Below are positions 43,736 through 54,527 of a stretch of DNA of 64,000 bases, piece after piece. Both the position numbers and the translations under genes were made by a program. Source of the DNA: Ancylobacter moscoviensis (GTDB taxonomy: Bacteria; Pseudomonadota; Alphaproteobacteria; Rhizobiales; Xanthobacteraceae); contig NZ_VMBP01000001.1 of the NCBI RefSeq assembly GCF_007559435.1, forward strand, positions 372,001 through 436,000. The letters run 5' to 3'. The first letter of the stretch is position 1, and each line of letters opens with the position of its first letter. A model generated the notes under the pieces. The model did not search any database. It saw only the letters and a program-made list of their open reading frames with translations, and was not told the origin of the DNA.

Positions 43736-45004
43736 TCATGCGAAGAGCATGCGCAGATGATCGTTGAGGAAGACCCCGTCGGGGTCCATCTCCCGGCGCA
43801 GGCGCTTGAAGGCATCGTATTTCGGATAGATCCGCTCCAGCCGCTCCGGGGTCATGAAGTGGTGCTTGCCCCAGTGCGGGCGCGCGTCGTAGCGGTCGAG
43901 GATCGCATCGGCGTCGCGCAGCATGCCCCAGGTCCATTCTTCCAGCGGACCGGAGATGGAAAGAGCGTAGCCGTCCCGCTCGGAATAGGCGGAGAGATAG
44001 GTGTCGTCGCCCTTCACCGCCCGGCATTCCACGGGATAGACCGCGTCGGGATACTTCGTCTGGAACATGTGCCGCACGTCCGCGAAGCACTCCTCGAAGC
44101 GGCCGAAGGGCACGGCGTATTCGATCTCGCGGAAATTCGGGATGTAGTCGTTGGGGTAGATGATGGAGGAGTGGTCGAACTCCTCCCCCGGCCCCAGCTC
44201 CGGCGCAGGTTCCGCCACCGGCACCGCGTTGTAGGTGCGCATGTGGCAGATGTCGAAGTCGCGCGTCGCCTTCGAGGGCACCACACCGCCCGGCAGCTCG
44301 TAGAGATCGGCCGATTCCTTGCGCGGCAGCCAGAAGAACCAGAAGGTCCGGTTGGCGTCGAGCAATTCGTGCAGATGGCCGAGGCAGTCCTCGGTGTCGG
44401 TGTTCCACGAGCGCTTGTAGATATTGTAGGACGGCACCGCCTGGAGGGTCAGCGAGACCACCAGCCCGAACATGCCGATCGAGGTGCGGAACGCCTTGAA
44501 CAGCTCGCCGTCGGCCGGCGAGAGGTCGCGCAATTCGCCCTCCGCCGTGACGATGCGCGCGCCGATGAGCTGCGCCGAGAGACAGGGCAGCTTCTTGCCG
44601 GCGCCGTGTGTGCCGGTCATCAGCGCGCCGATGACCGCCTGCCGGTCGATATCGCCCTGGTTGTTGAGCGACATGCCCTGCTCGCGCAGGAACTTGGTCA
44701 GCGCGCTGATGCGCATGCCCGGCCGCACCGTGACCTGCAGCTTCTCCCTGTCGACGGCGACGACCTGGTTGAAGTCGTCGAAGTCGATGTGGATGCCGGG
44801 CGTCGGCACGATGGCGGGGTTGGAATGGCCGGCCCCGCTGGCACGGATCGGCAGGCCGAGCTTGCGCGCCTCGCGCACGATGGCGCACACCTCCTCCTCG
44901 GAAGTCGGCCGCGCGGTGTAGCGCGGCACGAAATACTGCTCTCCGAACCAGTTCCACCAGAGTTTGCCGGGCTGCAGCACGCCCGTCTTGTCGACGCTCA
45001 ACAT
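43736..45004 (-). CDS. FAD-binding oxidoreductase, D-arabinono/L-gulono-1,4-lactone oxidase-like
   Basis: 422 residues, ATG 45004 after GGAGGAAG. N-terminal FAD_binding_4 (PCMH) domain (about 20-190; RASGAGHSNP, GALMTGTHGAGK). The C-terminal aldonolactone-oxidase domain ends with RPHWGKHHFMT near 375, a family landmark, and DPDGVFLNDHLRML. Family members oxidise aldonolactones, alditols or related polyols using O2. Here it is cotranscribed with an LLM oxidoreductase, 17 bp apart, so an unfamiliar substrate is likely. Confidence 0.86.
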   Translation of the reverse strand: MLSVDKTGVLQPGKLWWNWFGEQYFVPRYTARPTSEEEVCAIVREARKLGLPIRASGAGHSNPAIVPTPGIHIDFDDFNQVVAVDREKLQVTVRPGMRISALTKFLREQGMSLNNQGDIDRQAVIGALMTGTHGAGKKLPCLSAQLIGARIVTAEGELRDLSPADGELFKAFRTSIGMFGLVVSLTLQAVPSYNIYKRSWNTDTEDCLGHLHELLDANRTFWFFWLPRKESADLYELPGGVVPSKATRDFDICHMRTYNAVPVAEPAPELGPGEEFDHSSIIYPNDYIPNFREIEYAVPFGRFEECFADVRHMFQTKYPDAVYPVECRAVKGDDTYLSAYSERDGYALSISGPLEEWTWGMLRDADAILDRYDARPHWGKHHFMTPERLERIYPKYDAFKRLRREMDPDGVFLNDHLRMLFA

Positions 45005-45021
45005 CTTCTTCCTCCGCCCGC

Positions 45022-46131
45022 TCAGACCGCCATCGCCGGCACGTTTTCGCCCAGGGCCGCATTGACGGCGGGCATGACGCGCTTGGCAAGCAGCTCCATC
45101 GAGCGGCGCATGGCCGGCTTGTCCACCCATTCGTGCGAGGTCATCATCAGCGTGCCGAACGGACCGACCTCCTCGCGCAGCGCGAGGATCTTGCGGGCGA
45201 CCGTCTCCGGGCTGCCGTAGATCACGAAATTGTCGCGCACCATCTGGTGGGTGATGGTGGCCGGGTCGGTGTCGCGGAACGGAGCGAGCAGGGCGCCGGC
45301 GCCCATGCGCTCATACACCCGGTACATGTAGTCGTAGTACCAGTCATAGGCGCCGCCAGCGGTCTTCACGAGGCGCTCGGCCTCCTCGTCGGTATCCGCC
45401 ACATGGATGGAGCGGGCGACGCGCCACTTCGAGCCGTCCGGCGTCTTGCCGAGCTTGGCGAGCTCGTCGCAATAGGTCTCCCAATGGGTCTTCACCACCC
45501 AGGAGGCGACGAAATTGGCCGAGATCGGCATGAAGTCGTTGCGGGCGGCGACGCGCATCGAGCCGGAGTAGGGGCTCGACACCGAGACGGCGAGCGGGGG
45601 ATGCGGACGGGTCAGCGTCTTGGGCAGGATGCCGACGCCAAGGTCCGGCCAGTAGTTCCTGGAGAGCTTCACGTCCCAGAACTTGCCGGGGATGTCGTAG
45701 GGCGGGTCGGAGGCCCAGATCTTCTTCATGATCTCGATGGAGTCGAGCATCATGGCCGTGCGGTCGGCCTGCTCCATGCCGAACACCTCGAAGTCCGAGC
45801 CGAGGCCGCCGGTGCCGATGCCGAGCAGCAGGCGCCCGGGGGCGAGGTGGTCGAGCAGGGCGATGTGCGAGGCCGCCATCACCGGGTGATAGAGCGGGAG
45901 CGGCAGCACGCCGGTGCCGAGCTTGATGCGCTTGGTCTGCGGCGCCATGTGCGCCAGGAACATCAGCGGCGAGGAAATCTGTTCGATATCGGCGGAGTAG
46001 TGCTCACCGATCCACGCTTCCTCGAAGCCGAGCTCGTCGGCCAGCTTGAAGGCCTCGACGTCCTCGGCCAGCGCGGTCGGATAGTGTCGATTGACCGAAT
46101 GAAGCGGCATCATGAAGAAGGAAAGCAGCAC
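45022..46131 (-). CDS. LLM-class flavin-dependent oxidoreductase 1
   Basis: 369 residues from GTG 46131, chosen because AAGGGAGT lies six bases upstream. Luciferase-like TIM-barrel: EAWIGEHYSADIE, GIGTGGLGSDFEVFGM, IWASDPPYDIPGKFWDV, and a late VIYGSPETVARKI. Such enzymes use reduced flavin (sometimes F420) for oxygenation or hydride transfer. No flavin reductase is encoded nearby. Paralogous to the gene at 56467 over its whole length. First gene of a sigma54-driven operon. Confidence 0.87.
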   Translation of the reverse strand: MLLSFFMMPLHSVNRHYPTALAEDVEAFKLADELGFEEAWIGEHYSADIEQISSPLMFLAHMAPQTKRIKLGTGVLPLPLYHPVMAASHIALLDHLAPGRLLLGIGTGGLGSDFEVFGMEQADRTAMMLDSIEIMKKIWASDPPYDIPGKFWDVKLSRNYWPDLGVGILPKTLTRPHPPLAVSVSSPYSGSMRVAARNDFMPISANFVASWVVKTHWETYCDELAKLGKTPDGSKWRVARSIHVADTDEEAERLVKTAGGAYDWYYDYMYRVYERMGAGALLAPFRDTDPATITHQMVRDNFVIYGSPETVARKILALREEVGPFGTLMMTSHEWVDKPAMRRSMELLAKRVMPAVNAALGENVPAMAV

Positions 46132-46181
46132 GACCGGACTCCCTTGACTGCGACCGGCGTCACGCCGGCAGCACCATGTCG

Positions 46182-46196
46182 GCAAGGCTCGTGCCA
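46182..46196 (-). promoter_or_regulatory. sigma54 promoter of the LLM1-lactone oxidase operon
   Basis: Minus-strand TGGCACGAGCCTTGC matches the -24/-12 consensus at every fixed position. Transcription would start near 46170, about 39 bp before the LLM1 GTG. It isolates this operon from the upstream DadA1 gene. Confidence 0.9.
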
Positions 46197-46202
46197 CTCC
46201 CT

Positions 46203-46215
46203 CACATCATTGATT
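46203..46215 (-). promoter_or_regulatory. IHF-like site upstream of LLM1
   Basis: Minus-strand AATCAATGATGTG matches WATCARNNNNTTR except for one base. It lies between the sigma54 box and the half-site palindrome at 46259-46276. Nearby GATTTA-N6-TAAATC (46212-46229) is a perfect dyad. Confidence 0.5.
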
Positions 46216-46258
46216 TAACTGGATAAATCCTCTCTCCCTCGCATCCGCCGGCCGGCCG

Positions 46259-46276
46259 TGTCTCATCCCGGAGAAA
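46259..46276. promoter_or_regulatory. candidate activator site TGTCTCA-N4-GGAGAAA
   Basis: The left arm TGTCTCA is a full half-site; the right arm keeps 5 of 7 bases of TGAGACA. It is centred about 75 bp upstream of the LLM1 -24 element and shares its form with the palindromes at 49277 and 57786. Confidence 0.55.
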
Positions 46277-46312
46277 CCGGCCGCGCCGATGCGAAAGGGC
46301 CGGCGCGCGAGA

Positions 46313-47587
46313 TCAGAACCGCGTCGGCGCGAAGGGCGTGATGTCGAAGGCCGGCGGCCGGCCGGCAAGGAGATCGGCGACCGTCATGCCGGTGCGCGCG
46401 GCCGAGGCAAGGCCGACATGGCCATGCCCGAAGGCGTACACCACGTCCGGGCTGGCGCTGGCGCGGCCGATCACCGGCAGCGAATCCGGCATGCTCGGCC
46501 GGAATCCCATCCAGCGCGACACGCGCTCCTGCGGGTAGTCCGGCGCGAGGCCGGGAAACAGCCGCCGGCCGAGGGTGAGCAGGTAGTCGGCCCGCGTCCA
46601 GTTCGGCGGCGCCTCGAGCCCGGCGAACTCGACCGTGCCGGCCATGCGCAGCCCGGTCTCCATCGGCGTCGAGACGAATTTGGCGCTGGCGTCGAGGATG
46701 GGCCGGCGAGGCAACGTCTCGGGATCGGCGATCAGCACGTGGTAGCCGCGTTCGGTGTCGAGCGGGATGCTGTCGCCCAGCCCGGCGGCGAGCGGGCGCG
46801 AATGGGCGCCGGCCGCCACCACGGCGGCATCGGCGGGAATGAGGCCGGCGTCGGTCTCGACCCCCGTGAGCGTCGTTCCCTGGCGGGCGAAGCCGCGCGC
46901 CTGCGCGGCCACGATGCGCCCGCCATCGCGCTGGAACTGTTCGGCGACCGTGCGCACCAGCCGGTTCGGGTTCACCGTGTTGCCCGCCTGCGGGAACAGC
47001 ACGCCGATCGTGTAGTCGTGCGAGACGCTGGGCTCGAACTGCCACAGCTCGTCCTCGCGCAGCACCTCGAAGGCGATGTCGTTGTCGCGGCGGAGCCGGT
47101 AGCCGAGCGCGTCGCCCTCGAAATCGGCCTGGCTGCGATAGACGGCGAGGAAGCCGTCGCGGCGGATCAGCGCCTCGTCGCCGGCATTGCGCACCAGCGG
47201 CAGCCAGGCGCCGTAGGAATCGTGCAGCAGCGGCGTGAGGGCGCGGGCCTGCGCGCGCACGCCGGCCTGCGTCCCCGCCCGCACGAAGCGGACAAGCCAC
47301 GGCGCCAGCGTCGGCAGGTAGCTCCAGCGGATCGACAGCGGCCCGAGCGGGTCGAGCAGGTAGCCGGGAACCTTGGCCAGCGTGCCCGGCATCGACATGG
47401 GCACCACCGAGGAGGGCGCGAAGACGCCGGCATTGCCGAAGGAGGCTCCCTCGCCGATGCCGCCGCGCTCGATCAGCACCACGTCGTGCCCATCGCGCAG
47501 CAGGAAGCTTGCGGTCGCGACGCCCACCGCGCCGCCGCCGATGACGGCGACGGTGCGCTTCTTGTCTGCCTTGCCGGAAGTAACCAT
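46313..47587 (-). CDS. DadA-like FAD-dependent oxidoreductase 1
   Basis: 424 residues. FAD motif VIGGGAVGVATASFLLRDGHDVVLIER at 11-37, then GEGASFGNAGVF. The YLPTLAPWLVRFVRAG segment and late GFRPSMPDSLPVIGRA are typical of D-amino acid dehydrogenase small-subunit-like enzymes, which oxidise amines or amino acids to imines and pass electrons to the respiratory chain. Starts 3 bp after GMC1, so the two are coupled. Substrate unknown. Confidence 0.86.
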   Translation of the reverse strand: MVTSGKADKKRTVAVIGGGAVGVATASFLLRDGHDVVLIERGGIGEGASFGNAGVFAPSSVVPMSMPGTLAKVPGYLLDPLGPLSIRWSYLPTLAPWLVRFVRAGTQAGVRAQARALTPLLHDSYGAWLPLVRNAGDEALIRRDGFLAVYRSQADFEGDALGYRLRRDNDIAFEVLREDELWQFEPSVSHDYTIGVLFPQAGNTVNPNRLVRTVAEQFQRDGGRIVAAQARGFARQGTTLTGVETDAGLIPADAAVVAAGAHSRPLAAGLGDSIPLDTERGYHVLIADPETLPRRPILDASAKFVSTPMETGLRMAGTVEFAGLEAPPNWTRADYLLTLGRRLFPGLAPDYPQERVSRWMGFRPSMPDSLPVIGRASASPDVVYAFGHGHVGLASAARTGMTVADLLAGRPPAFDITPFAPTRF

Positions 47588-47590
47588 GGT

Positions 47591-49174
47591 TCAGGCCGCC
47601 TTGAGGAAGTCGGCGCAGCGCTCGCCGATCATGATGCAGTTCGCATTGAGATTGCCGCTGACGATGACCGGCATGATCGAGGCGTCGGCGACGTAGAGAT
47701 TCGACAGGCCGCGCACCTTCAGCCTCTCGTCGACCACCGCCATGGGATCGCTGCCCATCTTGCAGGTGCCGGCGGGGTGGTAGATGCCGATGGAGGTCTC
47801 GCGGACATAGGCGGCCCACTCGTCATCGCTCTGCACCTCCTTGCCCGGCTTGAACTCGCCGAGGACATGGCGCGCCATCGGCGGCGCCTCGAAGATGGCG
47901 CGCAGCCTCTTCGCGCCGGCGATCAGCGTGTCGAGGTCGCGCGCGTCGCCCAGGAGGTTCGGCTGGATGGCCGGGGCCGCGGAAGGATCGCGCGAGGCCA
48001 GCCGCACATGGCCGCGCGAATGGGGGCGGTGAATGTTGTTCAGCGCCGTCACCGCCGGCTTGTCGAACAGGATCGGCCCGGTATCGGTGAGGTCGTAGCC
48101 GACCGGCGTGAAGTGATACTGGAGATCGCAGCGCACCAGTTCGGGACGCGAGCGGGTGAAGGCCAGCACATGCGCGTCCGGCGTCGTCCCCGGCCCGCGC
48201 CCGGCGAAGAGCCAGAGCGCCCCATAGAGCATGGCGTGGAACAGCGTGTGCTGCACATTGTAGGTGGGCTGGTCCACCCAGACGATATGGCTGGTGCCGG
48301 GATGATCGTGGAAGTTCTCGCCCACGCCCGGCAGGTCGTGCACCACCTCGATGCCCTGCTCGCGCAGATGCGCCTGCGGCCCGACGCCGGAGAGCATGAG
48401 GATCTGCGGCGAGCCGAAGGCCCCGGCCGCGAGCACCACGCCCTTGCCCGCCCGCGCCACGACGAGCCGGCCCTGCCGCTCGAACTCGACGCCGATGGCC
48501 CGGCGGCCCTCGAACAGCACGCGCCGGACCTGCGCCTGTGTCAGCACGGTGAGATTGGGACGCTTGCGCCAGAGATAGGCCCGCGCCGAGCTGCACCGCC
48601 AGCCGCCCCGCTGCGTCGCCTGCACATAGCCGATACCGCCCTGCGGCGGGCGGTTGAGATCGGGCGTCGCCTCGAGGCCCGCCTCGACGCCGGCGCGCAG
48701 AAAGGCCTCCGACAGCGGGTGCGAGGTGCGCAGGTTCTGCACCCCGAGCGGCCCCCCGACACCGTGATCGGCATCGGCTCCGTTCTCATTGTCCTCGGCG
48801 CGGCGGAAATAGGGGCGCACGCTCTCGAAATCCCAGCCGGCGCAGCCATTCGCCGCCCAGTCGTCGAAATCCTCCGGCTGGCCGCGCACATAGAGCATGC
48901 CGTTGATGGAGGACGAGCCGCCGAGCACCTTGCCGCGCGGCATGTAGTCGGTGCGCCCGCCGCGCGAGGGATCGGGCGCCGAGGTCAGCCGCCAGTCGAA
49001 GCGGGGATTGCCGATGGCGTAGAGATAGGTCGCCGCCGGCATCAGCACCGGCAACCGTCGATCCGAGCCGCCGGCTTCCAGCACGAGGACGCGGGAGCCC
49101 CCGTCTTCCGCGAGTCGCCCGGCAACGCTACTGCCACCGGACCCGGAGCCGACAACGATGTAATCGAATTCCAT
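47591..49174 (-). CDS. GMC-family oxidoreductase 1 (choline dehydrogenase-like)
   Basis: 527 residues. N-terminal FAD motif VVGSGSGGSSVAGRLAED, GMC signature GKVLGGSSSINGMLYVRG (near 82-99), and the C-terminal active-site segment YHPAGTCKMG with the catalytic His, then GNLNA with the paired Asn. These enzymes oxidise primary alcohols such as choline. First gene of the GMC1-DadA1 operon. Upstream tandem palindromes at 49279-49314 point to activator control. Confidence 0.89.
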   Translation of the reverse strand: MEFDYIVVGSGSGGSSVAGRLAEDGGSRVLVLEAGGSDRRLPVLMPAATYLYAIGNPRFDWRLTSAPDPSRGGRTDYMPRGKVLGGSSSINGMLYVRGQPEDFDDWAANGCAGWDFESVRPYFRRAEDNENGADADHGVGGPLGVQNLRTSHPLSEAFLRAGVEAGLEATPDLNRPPQGGIGYVQATQRGGWRCSSARAYLWRKRPNLTVLTQAQVRRVLFEGRRAIGVEFERQGRLVVARAGKGVVLAAGAFGSPQILMLSGVGPQAHLREQGIEVVHDLPGVGENFHDHPGTSHIVWVDQPTYNVQHTLFHAMLYGALWLFAGRGPGTTPDAHVLAFTRSRPELVRCDLQYHFTPVGYDLTDTGPILFDKPAVTALNNIHRPHSRGHVRLASRDPSAAPAIQPNLLGDARDLDTLIAGAKRLRAIFEAPPMARHVLGEFKPGKEVQSDDEWAAYVRETSIGIYHPAGTCKMGSDPMAVVDERLKVRGLSNLYVADASIMPVIVSGNLNANCIMIGERCADFLKAA

Positions 49175-49720
49175 GGGATCTACACTGCACCCGAAGCGAC
49201 ACGGCGCCCATTGCGCGAATATCTTTTAATATGTCACCAATGATGTGAAGTATAGTTAGAAGTGCATGGCCCATTATTTCTCACTTATGAGACATTCTAT
49301 TCTCAGTAGCGAGAATCGCCCTCGTCGCGGCCCGTCGATCCGCGAAACCTTCGCAACGCGGCCGCAGGCGCGCGGCCGCCGCGCTCGCGGTATCGGGCAA
49401 CGCGGGAGATCGTGGGACGTCCGGCAGGGCTTCCACTTTTGCGCGCAGGACGTACAATCCGCCTCTCCCCGGCGCGGGCGTGAAAGCCGCTTTCCGTCGA
49501 CGGACGGCCGACACGGCCCCGTCACAATACGGCTTGCCAAAAAAATGGGCGTGCCGCATCATGGATCAATTCAAGGGCGCCGAAGAATTCGCCCGGGACG
49601 ATTCGTTTTATTTGCCAGAGCCTTGCGTGCTCACAGTGCGGCATTTGGATGTGAGCCGGCGTTGAGGCGCTTCGCGCTGACAGCTTCCCGAGCTCCGCAT
49701 GCAGAGCGGGATCGAGCGCT
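49175..49720. promoter_or_regulatory. 546-bp divergent control region, GMC1 versus module B activator
   Basis: The GMC1-proximal 150 bp is AT-rich for this genome and carries tandem palindromes (49279-49314). A weak -24/-12-like match (minus strand TGGGCGCCGTGTCGCT, 49195-49210) has the invariant GG and GC but would leave only about 10 bp before the GMC1 ATG. The remaining 300 bp towards the activator gene contains no gene I can support; a 34-codon frame at 49561 lacks a ribosome site and normal codon use. Confidence 0.5.
49279..49314. promoter_or_regulatory. tandem TCTCA/TGAGA palindromes 22 bp apart, candidate activator enhancer
   Basis: TCTCA-CTTA-TGAGA (49279-49292) and TCTCA-GTAG-CGAGA (49301-49314) have centres 22 bp apart, two helical turns, mirroring the paired sites before acoX. 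They lie 105-140 bp upstream of GMC1 and about 410 bp from the divergent activator gene. Confidence 0.65.
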
Positions 49721-51655
<1,935 letters not shown>

Positions 51656-51658
51656 TCG

Positions 51659-52915
51659 CTAGCCGCGATTGAACCGCGCGAGGCTGTAGGGCGCCGGATC
51701 GATCACCGGCGGCGTGCCGGTCACGAGATCGCGGATGAGCCGCGCCGTGGTGCTCGCGCCCACCATGCCGGTATGGCCGTGACCGGTCGCCACGTATAGC
51801 CCGGGGACACGAGGTACGGGACCGATCGCCGCCACGCTGTCGGGCAGCGAGGGGCGGAAGCCCAGCCATTTGCGGTACGAGATCGCCTGTAGCCCCGGGA
51901 AGACCAGCCGCGCCCGGTCCATGAGCTGGCGAGCCCGCTTCTCGTCCGGCGGCGCGTCGAGACCGGCGATCTCCACCGTGCCGGCAAGGCGCAGCCCTTC
52001 CTCCATCGGCGTGATCGCCATGCCGCCGTCGCGCAGCAGCAGCGGCAGCTTGGGGCTGATATTGGCGCCCTCCAGCATCAGGTGATAGCCGCGCTCGGTC
52101 TCCAGCGGCAGCCTCACGCCGAGCGGATGCAGCAGCCGGCCCGTCCAGGCACCGGCGGCGAGGATCACCGTACGGGCGCGCCAGTCGCCGAGATTGCCGA
52201 ACAACTCGAAGCCGCTCTCGGTCGGCCGTACCGACAGGACCTTCTGGGCGAGAACGCGCCCGCCCGCCTCGATAAAAAGCCGGCTAATCACTTGCGTCAG
52301 TCGACCGGGATTCACCGTCCAGCCATTGTGCGGGAAGTACAGACCACGCTGCGCGATGGGGCCGATGCCGGGAAACATCTCCTTGAGCGCGGCGTGATCG
52401 AGATTCTCCACCACGATGCCGTGCCGGTCGATGAGATGGCGGATGAAACCCTCATTGCGGCTCGGCCTGCCGTCGTAGAACACATTGACGCTGCCCTCGG
52501 TGCGGATGAGCTCGGCGAAGAGCGCCGGGCCAAGCATCTCGCGATAGCCGTCCATCGTATCCCGATGCAGCGCCCGCAGCGCATCCGAAGCGGCATGCAC
52601 GGTCGAGGTGCGGCTGGCAAGGATCCACCGGGCGAGCCACGGCGCGGCGGTCGGCAGGTAGCGATAGCGTAGCGCCAGCGGTCCCTCCGGATTGGTGAGC
52701 CATCCGGGCACATTGCGCCAGAAACCGGGCAGCGCGACCGGATTGTTGGTGCCGGCGCTGAGCAGGCCGGCATTCCCGTAGGAGGTGGCGGTGCCCGGCG
52801 GCAGCGGATCGACCACGGTGACGGAACGGCCGGCGCGCTGGAGCAGTAGCGCGGCCGACAGGCCGATGATGCCGGCACCGACAACCACGATGTCCGCTTC
52901 GCAAAGATTGGCCAT
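51659..52915 (-). CDS. DadA-like FAD-dependent oxidoreductase 2
   Basis: 418 residues, paralogous to the DadA-like gene at 46313. FAD motif VVGAGIIGLSAALLLQRAGRSVTVVD, then GTATSYGNAGLLS. YLPTAAPWLARWILAS and GFRPSLPDSVAAIGPVPRV match the same family landmarks. Last gene of the five-gene LLM2 operon, 9 bp after GMC2. Convergent with the module B activator at 3 bp. Confidence 0.87.
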   Translation of the reverse strand: MANLCEADIVVVGAGIIGLSAALLLQRAGRSVTVVDPLPPGTATSYGNAGLLSAGTNNPVALPGFWRNVPGWLTNPEGPLALRYRYLPTAAPWLARWILASRTSTVHAASDALRALHRDTMDGYREMLGPALFAELIRTEGSVNVFYDGRPSRNEGFIRHLIDRHGIVVENLDHAALKEMFPGIGPIAQRGLYFPHNGWTVNPGRLTQVISRLFIEAGGRVLAQKVLSVRPTESGFELFGNLGDWRARTVILAAGAWTGRLLHPLGVRLPLETERGYHLMLEGANISPKLPLLLRDGGMAITPMEEGLRLAGTVEIAGLDAPPDEKRARQLMDRARLVFPGLQAISYRKWLGFRPSLPDSVAAIGPVPRVPGLYVATGHGHTGMVGASTTARLIRDLVTGTPPVIDPAPYSLARFNRG

Positions 52916-52924
52916 AGCGCGCCC

Positions 52925-54517
52925 TCAGCCCCGGTTGCCGCGAATGAAGTCCGCCGCACGCTCGCCGATCATGATGGTCGGCCCGTTGAGATTGCCGGAG
53001 ACGACGTAAGGCATGACCGACGAATCCGCGACGCGCAGGCCGTCGACGCCCCGCACCCGCAGTTGCGGATCGACCACCGCCATATCGTCCGTACCCATCT
53101 TGCACGCGCCGGACAGATGCAGCGCACCCTGCGTTTCGCGCCGGACATATTCGTCGTAGTCAGCCCGCGTCTTCAGCGGCCTCGACGGCTTGTGGGAAGC
53201 AGCGATGTACTTGGCGATGGAGGGACGTGACATGATTTCCTCGCCCTTCTTCACGCCTTCGATGAGCACGTCGACATCGCGCTGGTCGGCGAGGTAGTTC
53301 GCTTCGATCTTGAGCGGCACCGAAGGGTCGGCCGAGCGCAGGCTGACATAGCCGCGCGAGCGCGGACGGCAGCCATAGACGTTGAGCGTGCAGCCATTGC
53401 CGCTCGGCGTGCCGTCGACCCCGACCTCGACGCCGGCCCCGGCAAGGAAGTGGTACTGAAGGTCCGGTAGCGGATCGGAGGCGTCCCCCCACCAGAAGGC
53501 ACCGCCCTCGCAGACATTGGACGCCACAGGCCCGGTGCGGAACAGCGCATATTCCAGCCCCGCGACCGCCTGCCAGCGCAGCTTCTTGTACTTGTCGTAG
53601 CTGTAGGGGCCATTGAGATCGTAGATCAGGAAGCAGTCGGTATGGTCCTGCAGGTTCTGGCCGACGCCGCGCAGATCATGCTTCACCTCGACGCCGACGC
53701 CGCGCAGATCGTCCGCCGGGCCGACACCGGAGAGCAGCAGCAGACGCGGCGAGCCGATGGCACCGGCACTGATCACCACCTCGCGCTCGGCCCGCACGAT
53801 CCTGCGCTCGCGGCCGTCGCGATATTCCACGCCGACCGCGCGACCGTTTTCGATCAGGATGCGCAGCACCGGCTTGCCGGTGAGAACGGTGAGATTCTTC
53901 CGGCTGCGTGCCGGCTTGAGATAGGCCACCGCGGCACTGCAACGCCTGCCGTCGCGCATCGTCACCTGATAGAGGCCGCAGCCGGCCTGCGTGCCGGAGT
54001 TGAAGTCGGGATTGTAGGGCAGCCCCGCCTCCTGGCAGGCCTTCAGCCATTCCTTGGTCAGCGGGCTGGTGAAGCGCTGGTCGGAGACCGAGAGCGGGCC
54101 TTCCGTGCCGTGCGCTTCACCCGACAGGCTCTCATTCGCTTCCGCCTTCCTGAAGTAGGGCAGCACGTCGCGATAGGACCAGCCCTCGGCGCCCGACTCC
54201 TCCCAGCGGTCATAATCCTGCGGGCAGCCACGGATATAGACCATCGCGTTGACCGAGCTGCCGCCGCCCAGAACACGCGCCTGGCCGGTGTCCGGCGCCA
54301 TGTTGAACTGGTGCCGCAGGGGCTCGAGCTGGATCCGGCGGAGCATGCGCTGCGTCTTGTAATAGGTCACCGGCATATGGATGAACGGGCTGCGGTCAGA
54401 CGGGCCGGACTCGAACAGCAGCACCGACGAATCCGGGTCCTCCGACAGGCGCGAGGCGATGGTGCACCCTGCCGAACCACCTCCGACGACGATGTAGTCG
54501 CATGTCCTGATGGTCAT
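52925..54517 (-). CDS. GMC-family oxidoreductase 2
   Basis: 530 residues from ATG 54517 (MTIRTCDYIVVGGGSAGC). FAD motif GGGSAGCTIASRLSED, GMC signature GGGSSVNAMVYIRG (near 83-96) and C-terminal GNLNGPTIMIGERAAD with the active-site Asn. The usual His-Pro context is LHLSGACKMG here, keeping the His. The open frame extends upstream to 54871 but only as antisense of the amine oxidase. Follows the amine oxidase gene by 10 bp. Confidence 0.89.
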   Translation of the reverse strand: MTIRTCDYIVVGGGSAGCTIASRLSEDPDSSVLLFESGPSDRSPFIHMPVTYYKTQRMLRRIQLEPLRHQFNMAPDTGQARVLGGGSSVNAMVYIRGCPQDYDRWEESGAEGWSYRDVLPYFRKAEANESLSGEAHGTEGPLSVSDQRFTSPLTKEWLKACQEAGLPYNPDFNSGTQAGCGLYQVTMRDGRRCSAAVAYLKPARSRKNLTVLTGKPVLRILIENGRAVGVEYRDGRERRIVRAEREVVISAGAIGSPRLLLLSGVGPADDLRGVGVEVKHDLRGVGQNLQDHTDCFLIYDLNGPYSYDKYKKLRWQAVAGLEYALFRTGPVASNVCEGGAFWWGDASDPLPDLQYHFLAGAGVEVGVDGTPSGNGCTLNVYGCRPRSRGYVSLRSADPSVPLKIEANYLADQRDVDVLIEGVKKGEEIMSRPSIAKYIAASHKPSRPLKTRADYDEYVRRETQGALHLSGACKMGTDDMAVVDPQLRVRGVDGLRVADSSVMPYVVSGNLNGPTIMIGERAADFIRGNRG

Positions 54518-54527
54518 CTTGGCTCCG

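Noticed and set aside
49195-49210. Sigma54 promoter for GMC1 (minus strand TGGGCGCCGTGTCGCT)
   Set aside because: The GG and GC are spaced correctly but only 7 of 12 fixed bases match, and the predicted start would leave a leader of about 10 bases. Not listed as a promoter.
49561-49665. A 34-codon frame (MDQFKGAEEFARDD...) upstream of the module B activator
   Set aside because: No ribosome site, codon use unlike neighbouring genes, no recognisable motif.
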